DNA of 64,000 nucleotides. It comes from Pseudopontixanthobacter vadosimaris. Its GTDB lineage: Bacteria; Pseudomonadota; Alphaproteobacteria; Sphingomonadales; Sphingomonadaceae. Shown piece after piece: positions 8,969 through 17,964 of this stretch (the stretch's first letter is position 1; every line of letters starts with the position of its first letter). The notes under the pieces were generated by a model, which was not told the origin of the DNA, ran no database searches, and was given only the letters and a program-made list of their open reading frames with translations. Position numbers and translations under genes: made by a program. The stretch is taken from assembly GCF_012979275.1 (NCBI RefSeq), contig NZ_JABASZ010000032.1, positions 1-64,000 on the forward strand. Direction: 5' to 3'.

Positions 8969-10234
8969 TCAGGCCGCCTGTTCCTTGCTCTTCTGGCTGC
9001 CCATCACCCGCACGGGATCCTTGCGACCTTCGACGACATCCTTGTCGATCACGATCTCGGTCACGCCTTCCATGTCCGGCAGATCGAACATCGTGTCGAG
9101 CAACATGCCCTCGACAATCGACCGCAGGCCGCGCGCGCCGGTCTTCCGCAGGATGGCCTTCTGCGCGATGGTTTCGAGCGCATCGTCGGTGAATGTCAGC
9201 TCGACATCCTCGAGCTCGAACAGCTTGCCATATTGCTTGACCAGCGCATTCTTCGGTTCGCTCAGGATCTCCACCAGTGCGGCCACATCCAGATCGCGCA
9301 GCGTGGCGATCACAGGCAGTCGCCCGACAAATTCGGGAATCAGGCCGAATTTCAGCAGATCTTCTGGTTCGGCCTTCTCCAGCAATTCGCCCACGCGGCG
9401 CTTGTCAGGATCGGCAACATGCGCGCCGAAGCCGATGGAGCGCTTCTGCAGGCGATCCGCGATGATCTTCTCCAGTCCCGCGAAGGCGCCGCCGCAGATG
9501 AACAGGATGTTCGTCGTATCGACCTGAAGGAATTCCTGCTGCGGATGCTTGCGCCCGCCCTGGGGGGGAACGCTGGCAGTGGTGCCTTCCATCAGTTTCA
9601 GCAGAGCCTGCTGCACCCCTTCGCCCGACACGTCGCGCGTGATGGAGGGGTTCTCGGCCTTGCGGGTGATCTTGTCGATCTCGTCGATATAGACGATGCC
9701 GTGCTGCGCCTTGTCGACATTGTAATCGCTGGCCTGCAGCAGCTTCAGGATGATGTTCTCGACATCCTCGCCGACATAGCCCGCTTCGGTCAGGGTCGTC
9801 GCGTCGGCCATGGTGAAGGGCACGTCGAAGGTGCGCGCCAGCGTCTGGGCCAACAGCGTCTTGCCGCAGCCTGTGGGGCCGACGAGCAGGATGTTCGACT
9901 TCGCGAGTTCGACATCGCCTGATTTTCCGGCATGCTTCAGCCGCTTGTAATGGTTGTGCACCGCGACGGACAGCACGCGCTTCGCCCGGTCCTGGCCGAT
10001 TACGTAATCATTCAGCGTCGTGAAGATGTCGAGCGGCGTCGGGACGTCGCCTTCCTTGCGCCCGGCGATGCCGGCCTTGGTTTCCTCGCGGATGATGTCG
10101 TTGCACAGTTCCACGCATTCGTCGCAGATGAACACGGTCGGTCCCGCGATCAGCTTGCGCACCTCATGCTGCGATTTGCCGCAGAAACTGCAATAGAGTG
10201 TGCTCTTGGAGTCCGTACCGCTCAATTTGGTCAT
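8969..10234 (-). CDS. clpX: ATP-dependent Clp protease ATP-binding subunit ClpX
   Basis: A 421-residue protein with the full ClpX layout. An N-terminal zinc-binding domain (CSFCGKS followed by ICDECVELC) precedes the AAA+ module. That module has Walker A GPTGCGKT, Walker B VYIDEIDK, the pore loop GYVGEDVE and the IGFGAH ClpP-contact loop. It unfolds substrates and threads them into ClpP in the cytosol. clpP lies upstream on the same strand, 149 bp away, the usual clpP-clpX order. Confidence 0.98.
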   Translation of the reverse strand: MTKLSGTDSKSTLYCSFCGKSQHEVRKLIAGPTVFICDECVELCNDIIREETKAGIAGRKEGDVPTPLDIFTTLNDYVIGQDRAKRVLSVAVHNHYKRLKHAGKSGDVELAKSNILLVGPTGCGKTLLAQTLARTFDVPFTMADATTLTEAGYVGEDVENIILKLLQASDYNVDKAQHGIVYIDEIDKITRKAENPSITRDVSGEGVQQALLKLMEGTTASVPPQGGRKHPQQEFLQVDTTNILFICGGAFAGLEKIIADRLQKRSIGFGAHVADPDKRRVGELLEKAEPEDLLKFGLIPEFVGRLPVIATLRDLDVAALVEILSEPKNALVKQYGKLFELEDVELTFTDDALETIAQKAILRKTGARGLRSIVEGMLLDTMFDLPDMEGVTEIVIDKDVVEGRKDPVRVMGSQKSKEQAA

Positions 10235-10383
10235 GTCCCGTTTTCCCGAATGCCGCCGAATGTCGCACGGCGGCAGATTCGCCCGACTCTATAGCCGGGA
10301 GTTCATATATCAACCGATAGCTTTAGCATGCCGCCCTTGCCCCAGGGTGAAGGGTCCTGACGAAAGGACCGGCCGCGCGGGTC

Positions 10384-11106
10384 CTATTCCGGCGCGCCGC
10401 CCGTGCCTTTTTCGGTCGGATTGTCGCTGTCCTCCGGCGTGCCTTCGTTTTCGGGCCGTGTCTCGAACACCTTGTCGACGATACCGAACTGCATCGCTTC
10501 CTCGGCTTCGAGGAAAGTGTCGCGGTCCATCGCCTTCTCGATCTCCGTCAGGCTCTTGCCGGTATATTTGACGTAGAGATCGTTCATCCGCTGGCGGATA
10601 CGCAGGATCTCGCGCGCCTGGATCTCGATGTCCGACGCCATCCCGCGCGCACCGCCGCTGGGCTGGTGAACCATGATGCGGGCGTTCGGCAATGCGATCC
10701 GCATGCCGGGTTCACCCGCCGCCAGAAGGAAGCTGCCCATGGACGCCGCCTGCCCCATGCAGACGGTCGAGACCCGCGGCTTGATATATTGCATGGTATC
10801 GTGGATCGCCATACCGGCGGTCACGACGCCGCCCGGCGAATTGATATACATCGAGATCGGCTTGGAAGGGTTCTCGCTCTCGAGAAACAACAGCTGCGCG
10901 GTGATGAGCGAGGCCATGCCGTCCTCGACCTGGCCGGTCACGAAAACGATGCGTTCACGCAGCAGGCGGCTGAAGATGTCGAAGCTGCGCTCCCCCCGGC
11001 TCGTCTGCTCCACCACCATCGGGACCAGCGCGCCGGTGACCGGGTCACGCGTGAACTGGCCCTGCGTGCCGTGGGTTTCGCCGGAATTGCCGAACAGATC
11101 GATCAT
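10384..11106 (-). CDS. clpP: ATP-dependent Clp protease proteolytic subunit ClpP
   Basis: A 240-residue serine peptidase. The catalytic Ser is in [14 protein letters not shown] and the His in [15 protein letters not shown]; the Asp lies in the [16 protein letters not shown] region. A C-terminal acidic tail rich in Glu, Asp and Gly (about residues 215-240) extends past the usual family end. It forms the 14-mer chamber that degrades proteins delivered by ClpX or ClpA. Its start is divergent from the amidase gene, with 169 bp between starts. Confidence 0.97.
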   Translation of the reverse strand: MIDLFGNSGETHGTQGQFTRDPVTGALVPMVVEQTSRGERSFDIFSRLLRERIVFVTGQVEDGMASLITAQLLFLESENPSKPISMYINSPGGVVTAGMAIHDTMQYIKPRVSTVCMGQAASMGSFLLAAGEPGMRIALPNARIMVHQPSGGARGMASDIEIQAREILRIRQRMNDLYVKYTGKSLTEIEKAMDRDTFLEAEEAMQFGIVDKVFETRPENEGTPEDSDNPTEKGTGGAPE

Positions 11107-11275
11107 GTATTGCCTCGTGGATTGAATGTCGAAGGGCTATGTCGTCCTTGCCGGCGCGATGTTCAAGGGCGTTAACCCCGATCCGGAATGGGCAATCGCA
11201 GCTTCGCGCTGCAAGCCGGGCGCGACGTCCCTCTACCGGGCCTTGCATCGCGCGAATGAATTGGCACAAGGGCGC

Positions 11276-12817
11276 ATGAGAAATCTTTCGCGCCTCCTCG
11301 CCTGCGCCGTCATGGTCGCACTTTCCGCCTGTTCCACCGCTCGCATCCCGGCAGAGACGCCGCTGGTACGGCAAACAGACCCGGCGGCCCGGCAGGCCGA
11401 AGCCTTTCTGGCCAGGATAGCGACGCTTGACGATGCCGGTCCTGAACTGAACGCCGTGATCGCCATCAACGCCGCTGCTCCGGCCCAAGCGCGAGCCGCC
11501 GCCGCCGCGGGTCTGCCGCTGGCCGGGCGGACCGTGCTGATCAAGGACAACATCGAAACCCGCGAACTGCCGACTACGGCGGGCAGCCTGGCCCTTGCCG
11601 GCAATCGCACGGGCCGCGATGCGCCGCTGGTAGCCAATCTTCGCCGCGCTGGCGGGGTCGTGCTTGGCAAGACCAACCTTTCCGAATGGGCGAATATCCG
11701 CGACAGCAACTCGACCAGCGGATGGAGCGCCGTGGGCGGCCTGACCCGCAACCCGCATGCGATCGATCGTAACAGCTGCGGCTCGTCATCCGGCAGCGGC
11801 GCTGCGGTAGCTGCCGGCTTCGCCTGGGCGGCCATCGGCACGGAAACCGATGGTTCGATCACCTGCCCCGCGAGCGTGAACGGCGTCGTCGGTTTCAAGC
11901 CCACGGTCGGCCTCGTCAGCCGTTCGCGAGTGGTGCCCATCAGCAGCAGTCAGGATACTGCCGGTCCGATGGCGGCGAATGTGCGCGATGCGGCCATGCT
12001 GCTGACCGCCATCGCCGGTAGCGATCCCGAAGATGCAGCCACTGCCGAGGCGGACCGCCGGCGTGTGGACTATGCCGCCGGGCTCGACACCGCTTCGCTG
12101 CGAGGCCTTCGGATCGGCGTGCTGACCGAACAGGTCGGCAGCCGCCGCGACGTGCGCGCGCTGTTCGAAGCCGCAGTGGCGGATCTGCGCCGGGCGGGCG
12201 CCGAGATCGTGGATGTGAGCCATACGCCCGATGCGGCGATGTATCGCGACGAATTTGCAGTTCTGCTCTTCGAATTGCGCGAGGACATGAACGCCTATCT
12301 CGCCAGCTTGCCGGAGCAGGCCGATGGAACGCAGCCGCCCCGTTCCCTCGATGATCTGATCGCCTTCAACATCGCGCATGCCGACCGCGAGATGCGCTGG
12401 TTCGGGCAGGACATCTTCCTGCAGGCTGCCGAAGGACGCGATGCCGGCAGCTATGCCGAGGCGCGGGCGAATGCCCTGAAGCTGGCGGGCGTGGATGGTA
12501 TCGACGCCCTGCTGGCGGAACACCACGTGCAGTTCCTTATCGCCCCCACAACCGGCCCCGCCTGGGCCAGCGATCTTGTCGCGGGCGACAATTATGGCGG
12601 TGGGATCGGCGCAGGTTCGCTGGCGGCCATTGCCGGCTATCCTCATCTGACCGTACCCATGGGTCATGTCGAAGGGCTGCCGGTCGGCATCAGCTTCCTG
12701 GGCGGAGCCTGGCAGGATTCAGCGGTTCTGAAGGCGGGCGCGGCCTATGAACGCGCCCGCAGCGCGGAACTGCACGTTCCCGGCTTCACCCGCTGGCAGC
12801 CGCCGGAGAAACGCTGA
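11276..12817 (+). CDS. Amidase-signature enzyme, lipoprotein
   Basis: A 513-residue amidase-signature hydrolase. The Ser-cisSer-Lys triad is visible: Lys90 in VLIKDNIET, the GSSSGSGAAV loop beginning at Ser170, and the nucleophile Ser194 in GTETDGSITCPA. The N-terminus has a lipoprotein signal with lipobox LSAC (about residues 15-18), so it is probably anchored in the periplasm, unlike cytosolic GatA. The start at ATG 11276 gives that signal; upstream codons lie in the clpP promoter region. The substrate is unknown; it could be an aryl- or peptide-amide. Confidence 0.88.
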   Translation: MRNLSRLLACAVMVALSACSTARIPAETPLVRQTDPAARQAEAFLARIATLDDAGPELNAVIAINAAAPAQARAAAAAGLPLAGRTVLIKDNIETRELPTTAGSLALAGNRTGRDAPLVANLRRAGGVVLGKTNLSEWANIRDSNSTSGWSAVGGLTRNPHAIDRNSCGSSSGSGAAVAAGFAWAAIGTETDGSITCPASVNGVVGFKPTVGLVSRSRVVPISSSQDTAGPMAANVRDAAMLLTAIAGSDPEDAATAEADRRRVDYAAGLDTASLRGLRIGVLTEQVGSRRDVRALFEAAVADLRRAGAEIVDVSHTPDAAMYRDEFAVLLFELREDMNAYLASLPEQADGTQPPRSLDDLIAFNIAHADREMRWFGQDIFLQAAEGRDAGSYAEARANALKLAGVDGIDALLAEHHVQFLIAPTTGPAWASDLVAGDNYGGGIGAGSLAAIAGYPHLTVPMGHVEGLPVGISFLGGAWQDSAVLKAGAAYERARSAELHVPGFTRWQPPEKR

Positions 12818-12875
12818 GCGTGGCTCCTCCCCGCAAATCCTTGCCGGACCGTAAGCCTGCGCGTAGACGCGAGTG

Positions 12876-14261
12876 ATGGACCCACGGATCGCATCGTTCG
12901 TCATACTCGGCCTTGGTCTGATGTTCGCAGTGGGCATCGAAAAGGCCCTGTCGCGCAGCAATATCCTGTCGCTGCCGATCGTCTATGTCGCCGCCGGATG
13001 GGCGCTGTTCTCCCTTCCCTTAAACCTGCCCGACATCAATCCGCTGACCGATTCCACGGATATCTACGCCCTGGAATATATCACCGAGTTCATCGTGATC
13101 GTGTCGTTGATGGGGGCCGGCATCGCTATCGACCGGCCGCTGAACTGGCCCAACTGGAAGCAGATCTGGCCGCTGCTCGGCATCACCATGCCGATCACCA
13201 TCCTTCTCGTCGCCCTGTATGGCTGGTGGGCACTCAGCCTCGCTCCGGCCAGCGCGATCCTGCTGGGCGGTGTGCTGGCCCCCACCGATCCGGTGCTGGC
13301 CCGCAGCGTGCAGGTCGGCCCGCCAGGCAAGGACAAGCGGCACGATCTGCGCTTCAACCTGACGGTGGAAGCGGGGCTGAACGACGGTCTGGCCTTCCCC
13401 TTCATTCATCTGGCGATCGCCGCCATCGGCATGACCACACTGGGCGGCTGGACCTTGCTGTGGCTGGCCGAGGACGTCGTCTGGCGGATCGGCGCCGGCA
13501 CGCTGGTCGGTTACCTCGTGGGGTGGGCCGCAGGCTGGTTCGTGTTCCAGCGCTATGCCGGAAGCGATGCGCCGGACGTCGAGAAATCGATGGAGGAATA
13601 TTCGACCTCCGAAGGGCCGATCGTGTTCGGTGCCCTGCTACTGGCCTATGGGGTGGCCGAAATGTGCCACGGCTACGGCTTTCTCGCCGTGTTCGTCGCC
13701 GCGGTGATCGTCCGGCAAAGGGAAGCCCGCAGCAGCTACCACCGGGTGCTGCATCACTTCATCGAGCAGATCGAGAAAGTCATATTGGTCGCCATGCTGC
13801 TCGCCTTCGGCGGCATGCTGGCGAGCGGCGTGATGAACGAACTTACCTGGGCGCAGGCCGGACTGGGGCTGCTGCTGATCTTCGTTATCCGCCCGCTGGG
13901 CGGATTGATCGGGGAATTCAGGAGCCCGCTGCCGAAGCGGGGCAAGGTGGCAATGGCGTTCCTGGGGGTTCGCGGTCTCGGGTCGATCTATTATCTCGCC
14001 TATGCGCAGAACCATGGCGAATTTCCCGGCATGATGACCCTGTGGGGCACGGTCAGCTTCGCCATTCTGGCCTCGATCATCATCCATGGCACGACGACCA
14101 TGCGGCTGATGAAACATGTCGAGGATGCAGGGGCGCATGTCTATCGCAAGGATGATGACGAGGCGGCGGCCGACAACAGATCGGCGGCACAGGCCCGCAC
14201 CGCACGGGCGAAGGAGAGATCGCCCGAAGAACAGATGGAAAGCGACATCAGCCAAGGCTGA
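12876..14261 (+). CDS. Na+/H+ antiporter, CPA1 (NhaP-like)
   Basis: A 461-residue monovalent cation:proton antiporter with about twelve transmembrane segments. The family feature LLGGVLAPTDPVLARSVQVG and the ion-site motif FNLTVEAGLNDGLAFPF (Asn-Asp) are present. A charged cytosolic tail follows from about residue 425 (DDDEAAADNR...). The ATG at 12876 directly follows an in-frame GTG at 12873 that could also be used. It exchanges Na+ or K+ for H+ for pH and salt homeostasis. Confidence 0.88.
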   Translation: MDPRIASFVILGLGLMFAVGIEKALSRSNILSLPIVYVAAGWALFSLPLNLPDINPLTDSTDIYALEYITEFIVIVSLMGAGIAIDRPLNWPNWKQIWPLLGITMPITILLVALYGWWALSLAPASAILLGGVLAPTDPVLARSVQVGPPGKDKRHDLRFNLTVEAGLNDGLAFPFIHLAIAAIGMTTLGGWTLLWLAEDVVWRIGAGTLVGYLVGWAAGWFVFQRYAGSDAPDVEKSMEEYSTSEGPIVFGALLLAYGVAEMCHGYGFLAVFVAAVIVRQREARSSYHRVLHHFIEQIEKVILVAMLLAFGGMLASGVMNELTWAQAGLGLLLIFVIRPLGGLIGEFRSPLPKRGKVAMAFLGVRGLGSIYYLAYAQNHGEFPGMMTLWGTVSFAILASIIIHGTTTMRLMKHVEDAGAHVYRKDDDEAAADNRSAAQARTARAKERSPEEQMESDISQG

Positions 14262-14320
14262 CCCTGCTAGCGACAAGCCTGAAACCGGGCCGATCGGTGG
14301 CGCGAATTGCCGCGAACGTG

Positions 14321-14358
14321 AAAAACCCCGCCGCACCACAGGGTACGGCGGGGTTTTT
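14321..14358. terminator. Bidirectional intrinsic terminator
   Basis: A perfect 13-bp stem, AAAAACCCCGCCG against CGGCGGGGTTTTT with a 12-nt loop, lies between the convergent antiporter and trigger-factor genes. It has T runs on both strands. Confidence 0.9.
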
Positions 14359-14371
14359 CATGTCCTGATGC

Positions 14372-16012
14372 TTATTTCTTCGGAGCAGCTTTCTTCGCGG
14401 ATGCCTTTTTCGCGGCCGGCTTCTTCGCAGCGGTGTCGGAGTCGCCGGACTTGTCGTCGCCCGATGAGTCGTCAGCGGACTTCGATGTAGCGGCCTTCTT
14501 GACCGGCGCCTTCTTCTTGGCGAAGGGCTTGCCATCCTCCGTGTCGGAGGCGGGATTCTTCTCGGCCGCCTTCGTCGCCGCCTTTCCATCCTCTGCCGAA
14601 TCCTCGTCTGCGGCATCCTTCTTTGCTGCAGACTTCTTCTTCGCCGCGGGCTTCTTCGCCGCAGGCTTGGTTTCGCCGGACTGGTCTTCCGCTTCTATCG
14701 CGGCTTCCAGTTCCTCGCGCGTCACTTCGCGCTCGGTGATTTCCGCCTTGTCGAACAGGAAGTCCACGACCTTGTCTTCGTAAAGCGGCGCACGCAATTG
14801 GGCCGCAGCCATGGGCTCGGACTGGATCAGCTGCATGAAGCGCTGGCGATCCTCGGCGCGATATTGCTGCGCGGCCTGCTGGATCAGCATGTTCATTTCC
14901 TGGCCGCTCACCTCGACACCGTTCTTCTGGCCGATTTCGGACAGTAGCAGGCCAAGTCGGACCCGGCGTTCGGCGATGGATCGGTAATCGTCCTTCTCCG
15001 CTTCCACGTCCTTCATTGCCTGTTCCGGGTTCTCGTCGCGCGCGGCTTCCTGCTGCAGCTGGTTCCAGATCTGCTCGAACTCGGCATCCACCATGCCCTG
15101 CGGCACGGCGAAATCATGGCCAGATGCAAGATTGTCGAGCAGTTGGCGCTTCATCTGGGTGCGGGTCAGGCCATTGGTTTCCTGCTCCAGCTGGCCGCGC
15201 AGCAATTCGCGCAACTTGTCGATGCCTTCGAGGCCAAGCGATTTTGCGAATTCATCGTCAAGGGTGGTTTCCTGCTCCACCTTCACCTGCTGCACCTTGA
15301 TGGCGAACCGGGCTTCCTTGCCCTTCAGATTTTCCGCCGGATAGTCGTCGGGGAAATTGACGGTGATGGTCTTTTCCTCGCCCGTCTTCACGCCGGTCAG
15401 CTGCTCTTCGAAACCGGGAATGAACTGGCCCGACCCGATCACCAGAGGCGCGCCTTCGGCCTTGCCGCCCTCGAATTCCTCGCCGTCGATGCTGCCGGTA
15501 AAGTCGATGATGATCTGGTCGCCCTCGCCCGCTTTCTTCGTCTTGGGCGCGTCCTTGTAGCTCTTCTGCTGACTGGCGATGTTCTGCATCGCCTCGTCCA
15601 CCTGCTCGTCCGTGACCGGAACCGTCAGGCGTTCCAGCTTCAGGCCGTCGGTATCCGGCGCCTCCACCTCGGGCAAAACTTCCAGTTCGACGTCCAGCCT
15701 GGCATCCTTGCCCTCTTCGTAGCTTTCATCGAAACTGATGGCCGGCTGCATCGCGGGGCGCAGCTTTTCGTCCTTCATCAGTTTATCGATCGATTCCCGC
15801 ACCGTTTCATTGACGATCTGCGCGTGGATCTGGTCGCCATGCATCTTGCGGACGAGGTTGGCCGGAACCTTGCCGGGACGGAAGCCCGGCATCTTGACCT
15901 GCGGCGCGACCTTGGCGACCTCGGCATTGATACGCTGCTCGATATCGGCTGCGGGGATGGTCAGCTGGTAGGCGCGCTTGAGCCCCTCGTTCTTCGTCTG
16001 ATTAATCTGCAT
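14372..16012 (-). CDS. tig: Trigger factor with extended Lys/Ala-rich tail
   Basis: A 546-residue ribosome-associated chaperone and prolyl isomerase. The N-terminal ribosome-binding motif GFRPGKVPANLVRKM is followed by an FKBP-type domain (GDQIIIDFTGSIDGEEFEGG, GSGQFIPGFEEQLTG) and a helical C-terminal chaperone domain. Standard trigger factors are about 430-450 residues. Here about 100 extra residues of repeated AAKK/PAAKK with acidic interruptions follow residue 445, giving a histone-H1-like tail. The start MQINQTK is used; the longer frame to 16141 would overlap the tRNA-Leu. Confidence 0.95.
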   Translation of the reverse strand: MQINQTKNEGLKRAYQLTIPAADIEQRINAEVAKVAPQVKMPGFRPGKVPANLVRKMHGDQIHAQIVNETVRESIDKLMKDEKLRPAMQPAISFDESYEEGKDARLDVELEVLPEVEAPDTDGLKLERLTVPVTDEQVDEAMQNIASQQKSYKDAPKTKKAGEGDQIIIDFTGSIDGEEFEGGKAEGAPLVIGSGQFIPGFEEQLTGVKTGEEKTITVNFPDDYPAENLKGKEARFAIKVQQVKVEQETTLDDEFAKSLGLEGIDKLRELLRGQLEQETNGLTRTQMKRQLLDNLASGHDFAVPQGMVDAEFEQIWNQLQQEAARDENPEQAMKDVEAEKDDYRSIAERRVRLGLLLSEIGQKNGVEVSGQEMNMLIQQAAQQYRAEDRQRFMQLIQSEPMAAAQLRAPLYEDKVVDFLFDKAEITEREVTREELEAAIEAEDQSGETKPAAKKPAAKKKSAAKKDAADEDSAEDGKAATKAAEKNPASDTEDGKPFAKKKAPVKKAATSKSADDSSGDDKSGDSDTAAKKPAAKKASAKKAAPKK

Positions 16013-16111
16013 GATGCGGTCTGCTGCCTTCTTGTAAATCTGGCGTTGTCTGAAATCTCGTGTCCGTTCCGCCTCTCCGCAGCCTCGATCCGGGGGCAGC
16101 ATACGGCGGAT

Positions 16112-16196
16112 TGGTGCGGGCGAAGGGACTCGAACCCCCACATCTTGCGATACTTGGACCTAAACCAAGCGCGTCTACCAATTCCGCCACGCCCGC
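16112..16196 (-). tRNA. tRNA-Leu(TAG)
   Basis: The minus strand reads GCGGGCG at the acceptor 5' side and CGCCCGC-A-CCA at the 3' end, with CCA encoded. The D-arm is GGCGGAATTGGTAGACGC and the T-arm is GGGGGTTCGAGTCCC. The anticodon loop TTTAGGT gives anticodon TAG, and the variable arm is long, as in class II tRNAs. It lies upstream of tig on the same strand. Confidence 0.96.
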
Positions 16197-16348
16197 AACC
16201 CGAACGAAGCCGCGCAAGGGCGAGCCTCACGGCAAGCGCCCGCCTGTATAAGCACATGGTGCAAAGGGCAAGCGCGGCGACATCGCGGCCCGGCGACGGG
16301 AACCCACGGGGTGGCCGGTCCGTTTCGAACGGCAGGAAGGATCGCGCA

Positions 16349-16675
16349 ATGATCATGGATGAAACCTGCAATTCCCGCTCACCTGGCTCACGTTCCGGCA
16401 AAGGCCACGACTATTCGACGCCTGTGACCCCGCCCGCCACTCCGCCCGTCATCGATCCGGGGGCGCGCGCCGCCGACGCCGCCAATCTCCCCATGAAGGA
16501 TGGCGACAGCGATTTCCCCGCCAACACGCCACCCGAAACATTCCCGGACGATGGTGACGTGATCGAACCCGCCGGACCGTCGGAGATCGAGATCGAGCGG
16601 GAAGATGTCGATGAACCCGGTCAGGGCGGCGGCGATGAAATCGTTCCCCCGCACATCGTTCCGCCACCGGATTGA
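16349..16675 (+). CDS. Small acidic, proline-rich hypothetical protein
   Basis: A 108-residue frame starting at ATG 16349 behind a GGAAGG site. The composition is low-complexity: clustered Pro (VTPPATPPVIDPG, NTPPETFPDDGD) and acidic residues (EIEIEREDVDEP), ending in IVPPPD. No signal peptide or domain is recognised, so it may be an intrinsically disordered protein. An alternative start two codons later (ATG 16355) is equally possible. Confidence 0.5.
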   Translation: MIMDETCNSRSPGSRSGKGHDYSTPVTPPATPPVIDPGARAADAANLPMKDGDSDFPANTPPETFPDDGDVIEPAGPSEIEIEREDVDEPGQGGGDEIVPPHIVPPPD

Positions 16676-16742
16676 TGAAGGATGCAATGTCGGTGACGAG
16701 CGCGCTTGCGAATGACGCAGGCGCGATCTATCGGCGCCAGCC

Positions 16743-17060
16743 ATGAACGACGAAAGCACCTCTCCCGCCACGCCCGCATCTACCGATGTTCCGCCCGATC
16801 ACCTTTCGGTCAATCCCGGCTCCCCGGCGTTCGATGCGGAAAAGCTTCAGCGCGGCGTCGGCATCCGCTTCAAGGGCGCCCAGCGCCGCGATATCGAGGA
16901 ATATTGCATCTCCGAAGGCTGGGTGCGGGTGCAGGCGGGCAAGAGCGTCGATCGCAAGGGCAACCCCCTCACCATTAAACTGACCGGCCCGGTCGAGGCA
17001 TGGTACGAGGATCTCGGCGAGGACGCGCCGGTCAACAGCGCCGTCGCCAGCCAGGGTTGA
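16743..17060 (+). CDS. DUF3297 family protein
   Basis: A 105-residue protein with the DUF3297 core: DVPPDHLSVNPGSPAFDAE, GVGIRFKGAQRRDIEEYCISEGWVRV and DRKGNPLTIKLTGPVEAWYED. The family is small, cytosolic and common in proteobacteria, with no established function. It starts at ATG 16743. Confidence 0.85.
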   Translation: MNDESTSPATPASTDVPPDHLSVNPGSPAFDAEKLQRGVGIRFKGAQRRDIEEYCISEGWVRVQAGKSVDRKGNPLTIKLTGPVEAWYEDLGEDAPVNSAVASQG

Positions 17061-17065
17061 CGGAA

Positions 17066-17083
17066 GGCGGCAGATAAGCCGCC
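17066..17083. terminator. Short convergent hairpin
   Basis: GGCGGC and GCCGCC enclose a 6-nt loop between the convergent DUF3297 and CHAP genes, followed by GCTTTG. The stem is only 6 bp and the T tract is weak. Confidence 0.35.
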
Positions 17084-17089
17084 GCTTTG

Positions 17090-17836
17090 TCAGTCGTAAT
17101 GCGCCAGCGCCGCAGCAATTCTGTCGTCCGGCGCTGAATCGCGTTTCGCTTGCCGCACCGACCGCCCGCGGCGCCGCTTTACGGCGGCCCCGGTGCGCTT
17201 CGAAACTTTCGCCTGAGAAGCAATGCCTGCGAATGCATTGCGGAATTCCGGCGAGGATTCGAGCCGGACCGGTTCCGGTGCAGCCACGCGTGCGAGCCTC
17301 GTTCTGTCCGCAGGTGCTGCCCCGTCCCCATAGATGAAGCCGGAAACAGGCCAAGGCGTAAGGCCCAGATCCTGGATCGGATCGTACCACACCCGAACAC
17401 TGGACCAGTCGTTTCCGGGCGAGACGTCCATCGCCAGAACGTCATTCTCTATCTGTCCGCGCCGCCCGTTGATCGGCGACCAGTTCGCATGCCGCAGCAG
17501 AATGCGCCTGGAATCCAGAACGCGGCTGACGGCGGCGACATGGCCCAATCGCATGTTCCTGTGCGGCGGAAAATGCATCACCGCCCCGATGCGCGGTTCC
17601 CTGCCGCGCTCATATCGGCCCGCCGCCTGGTCCCACCAGCTGTGGGCATCGCCGTAAATCTGCACGCCCGATTGCTGACGGGCATAGGGAACGCATTGCA
17701 GATAAGGCGGCAGTTCCGCCCCTCTGGCGGCAGCTTCGCCGTTCGGGCTGCGAAATCCCGTGGCATCCTCCGCACGCGCCGGTGCGGCCAGCGAGAGCAG
17801 GCTTGCCGCAAGAAGAATTATTCTTGTTCCATCCAT
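17090..17836 (-). CDS. Secreted CHAP-domain peptidase/amidase
   Basis: A 248-residue protein with a Sec signal peptide (about residues 1-22, ending ARA) and a CHAP domain. Cys48 in YLQCVPYARQQSG and His99 in RLGHVAAVSRV form the expected Cys-His pair. Aromatic and Trp residues (HSWWDQAAGRY, HANWSPING) are typical of NlpC/P60-CHAP cell-wall enzymes. The basic tail (KRRRGRSVRQAKR) is unusual. It probably cleaves peptidoglycan cross-bridges or stem peptides in the periplasm. Confidence 0.82.
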   Translation of the reverse strand: MDGTRIILLAASLLSLAAPARAEDATGFRSPNGEAAARGAELPPYLQCVPYARQQSGVQIYGDAHSWWDQAAGRYERGREPRIGAVMHFPPHRNMRLGHVAAVSRVLDSRRILLRHANWSPINGRRGQIENDVLAMDVSPGNDWSSVRVWYDPIQDLGLTPWPVSGFIYGDGAAPADRTRLARVAAPEPVRLESSPEFRNAFAGIASQAKVSKRTGAAVKRRRGRSVRQAKRDSAPDDRIAAALAHYD

Positions 17837-17964
17837 GGTGCGAAGCTGCGCCCGGTGGAGTAAAAATTTCGCTAAGGATCGCTGACCGGCGCCGGTATTT
17901 TCCCTGAGGCAGGCCGCAGCAGTTTCTTGCCAAAGCCCGCATGAAGGGCCACTTGCGTTCCATC

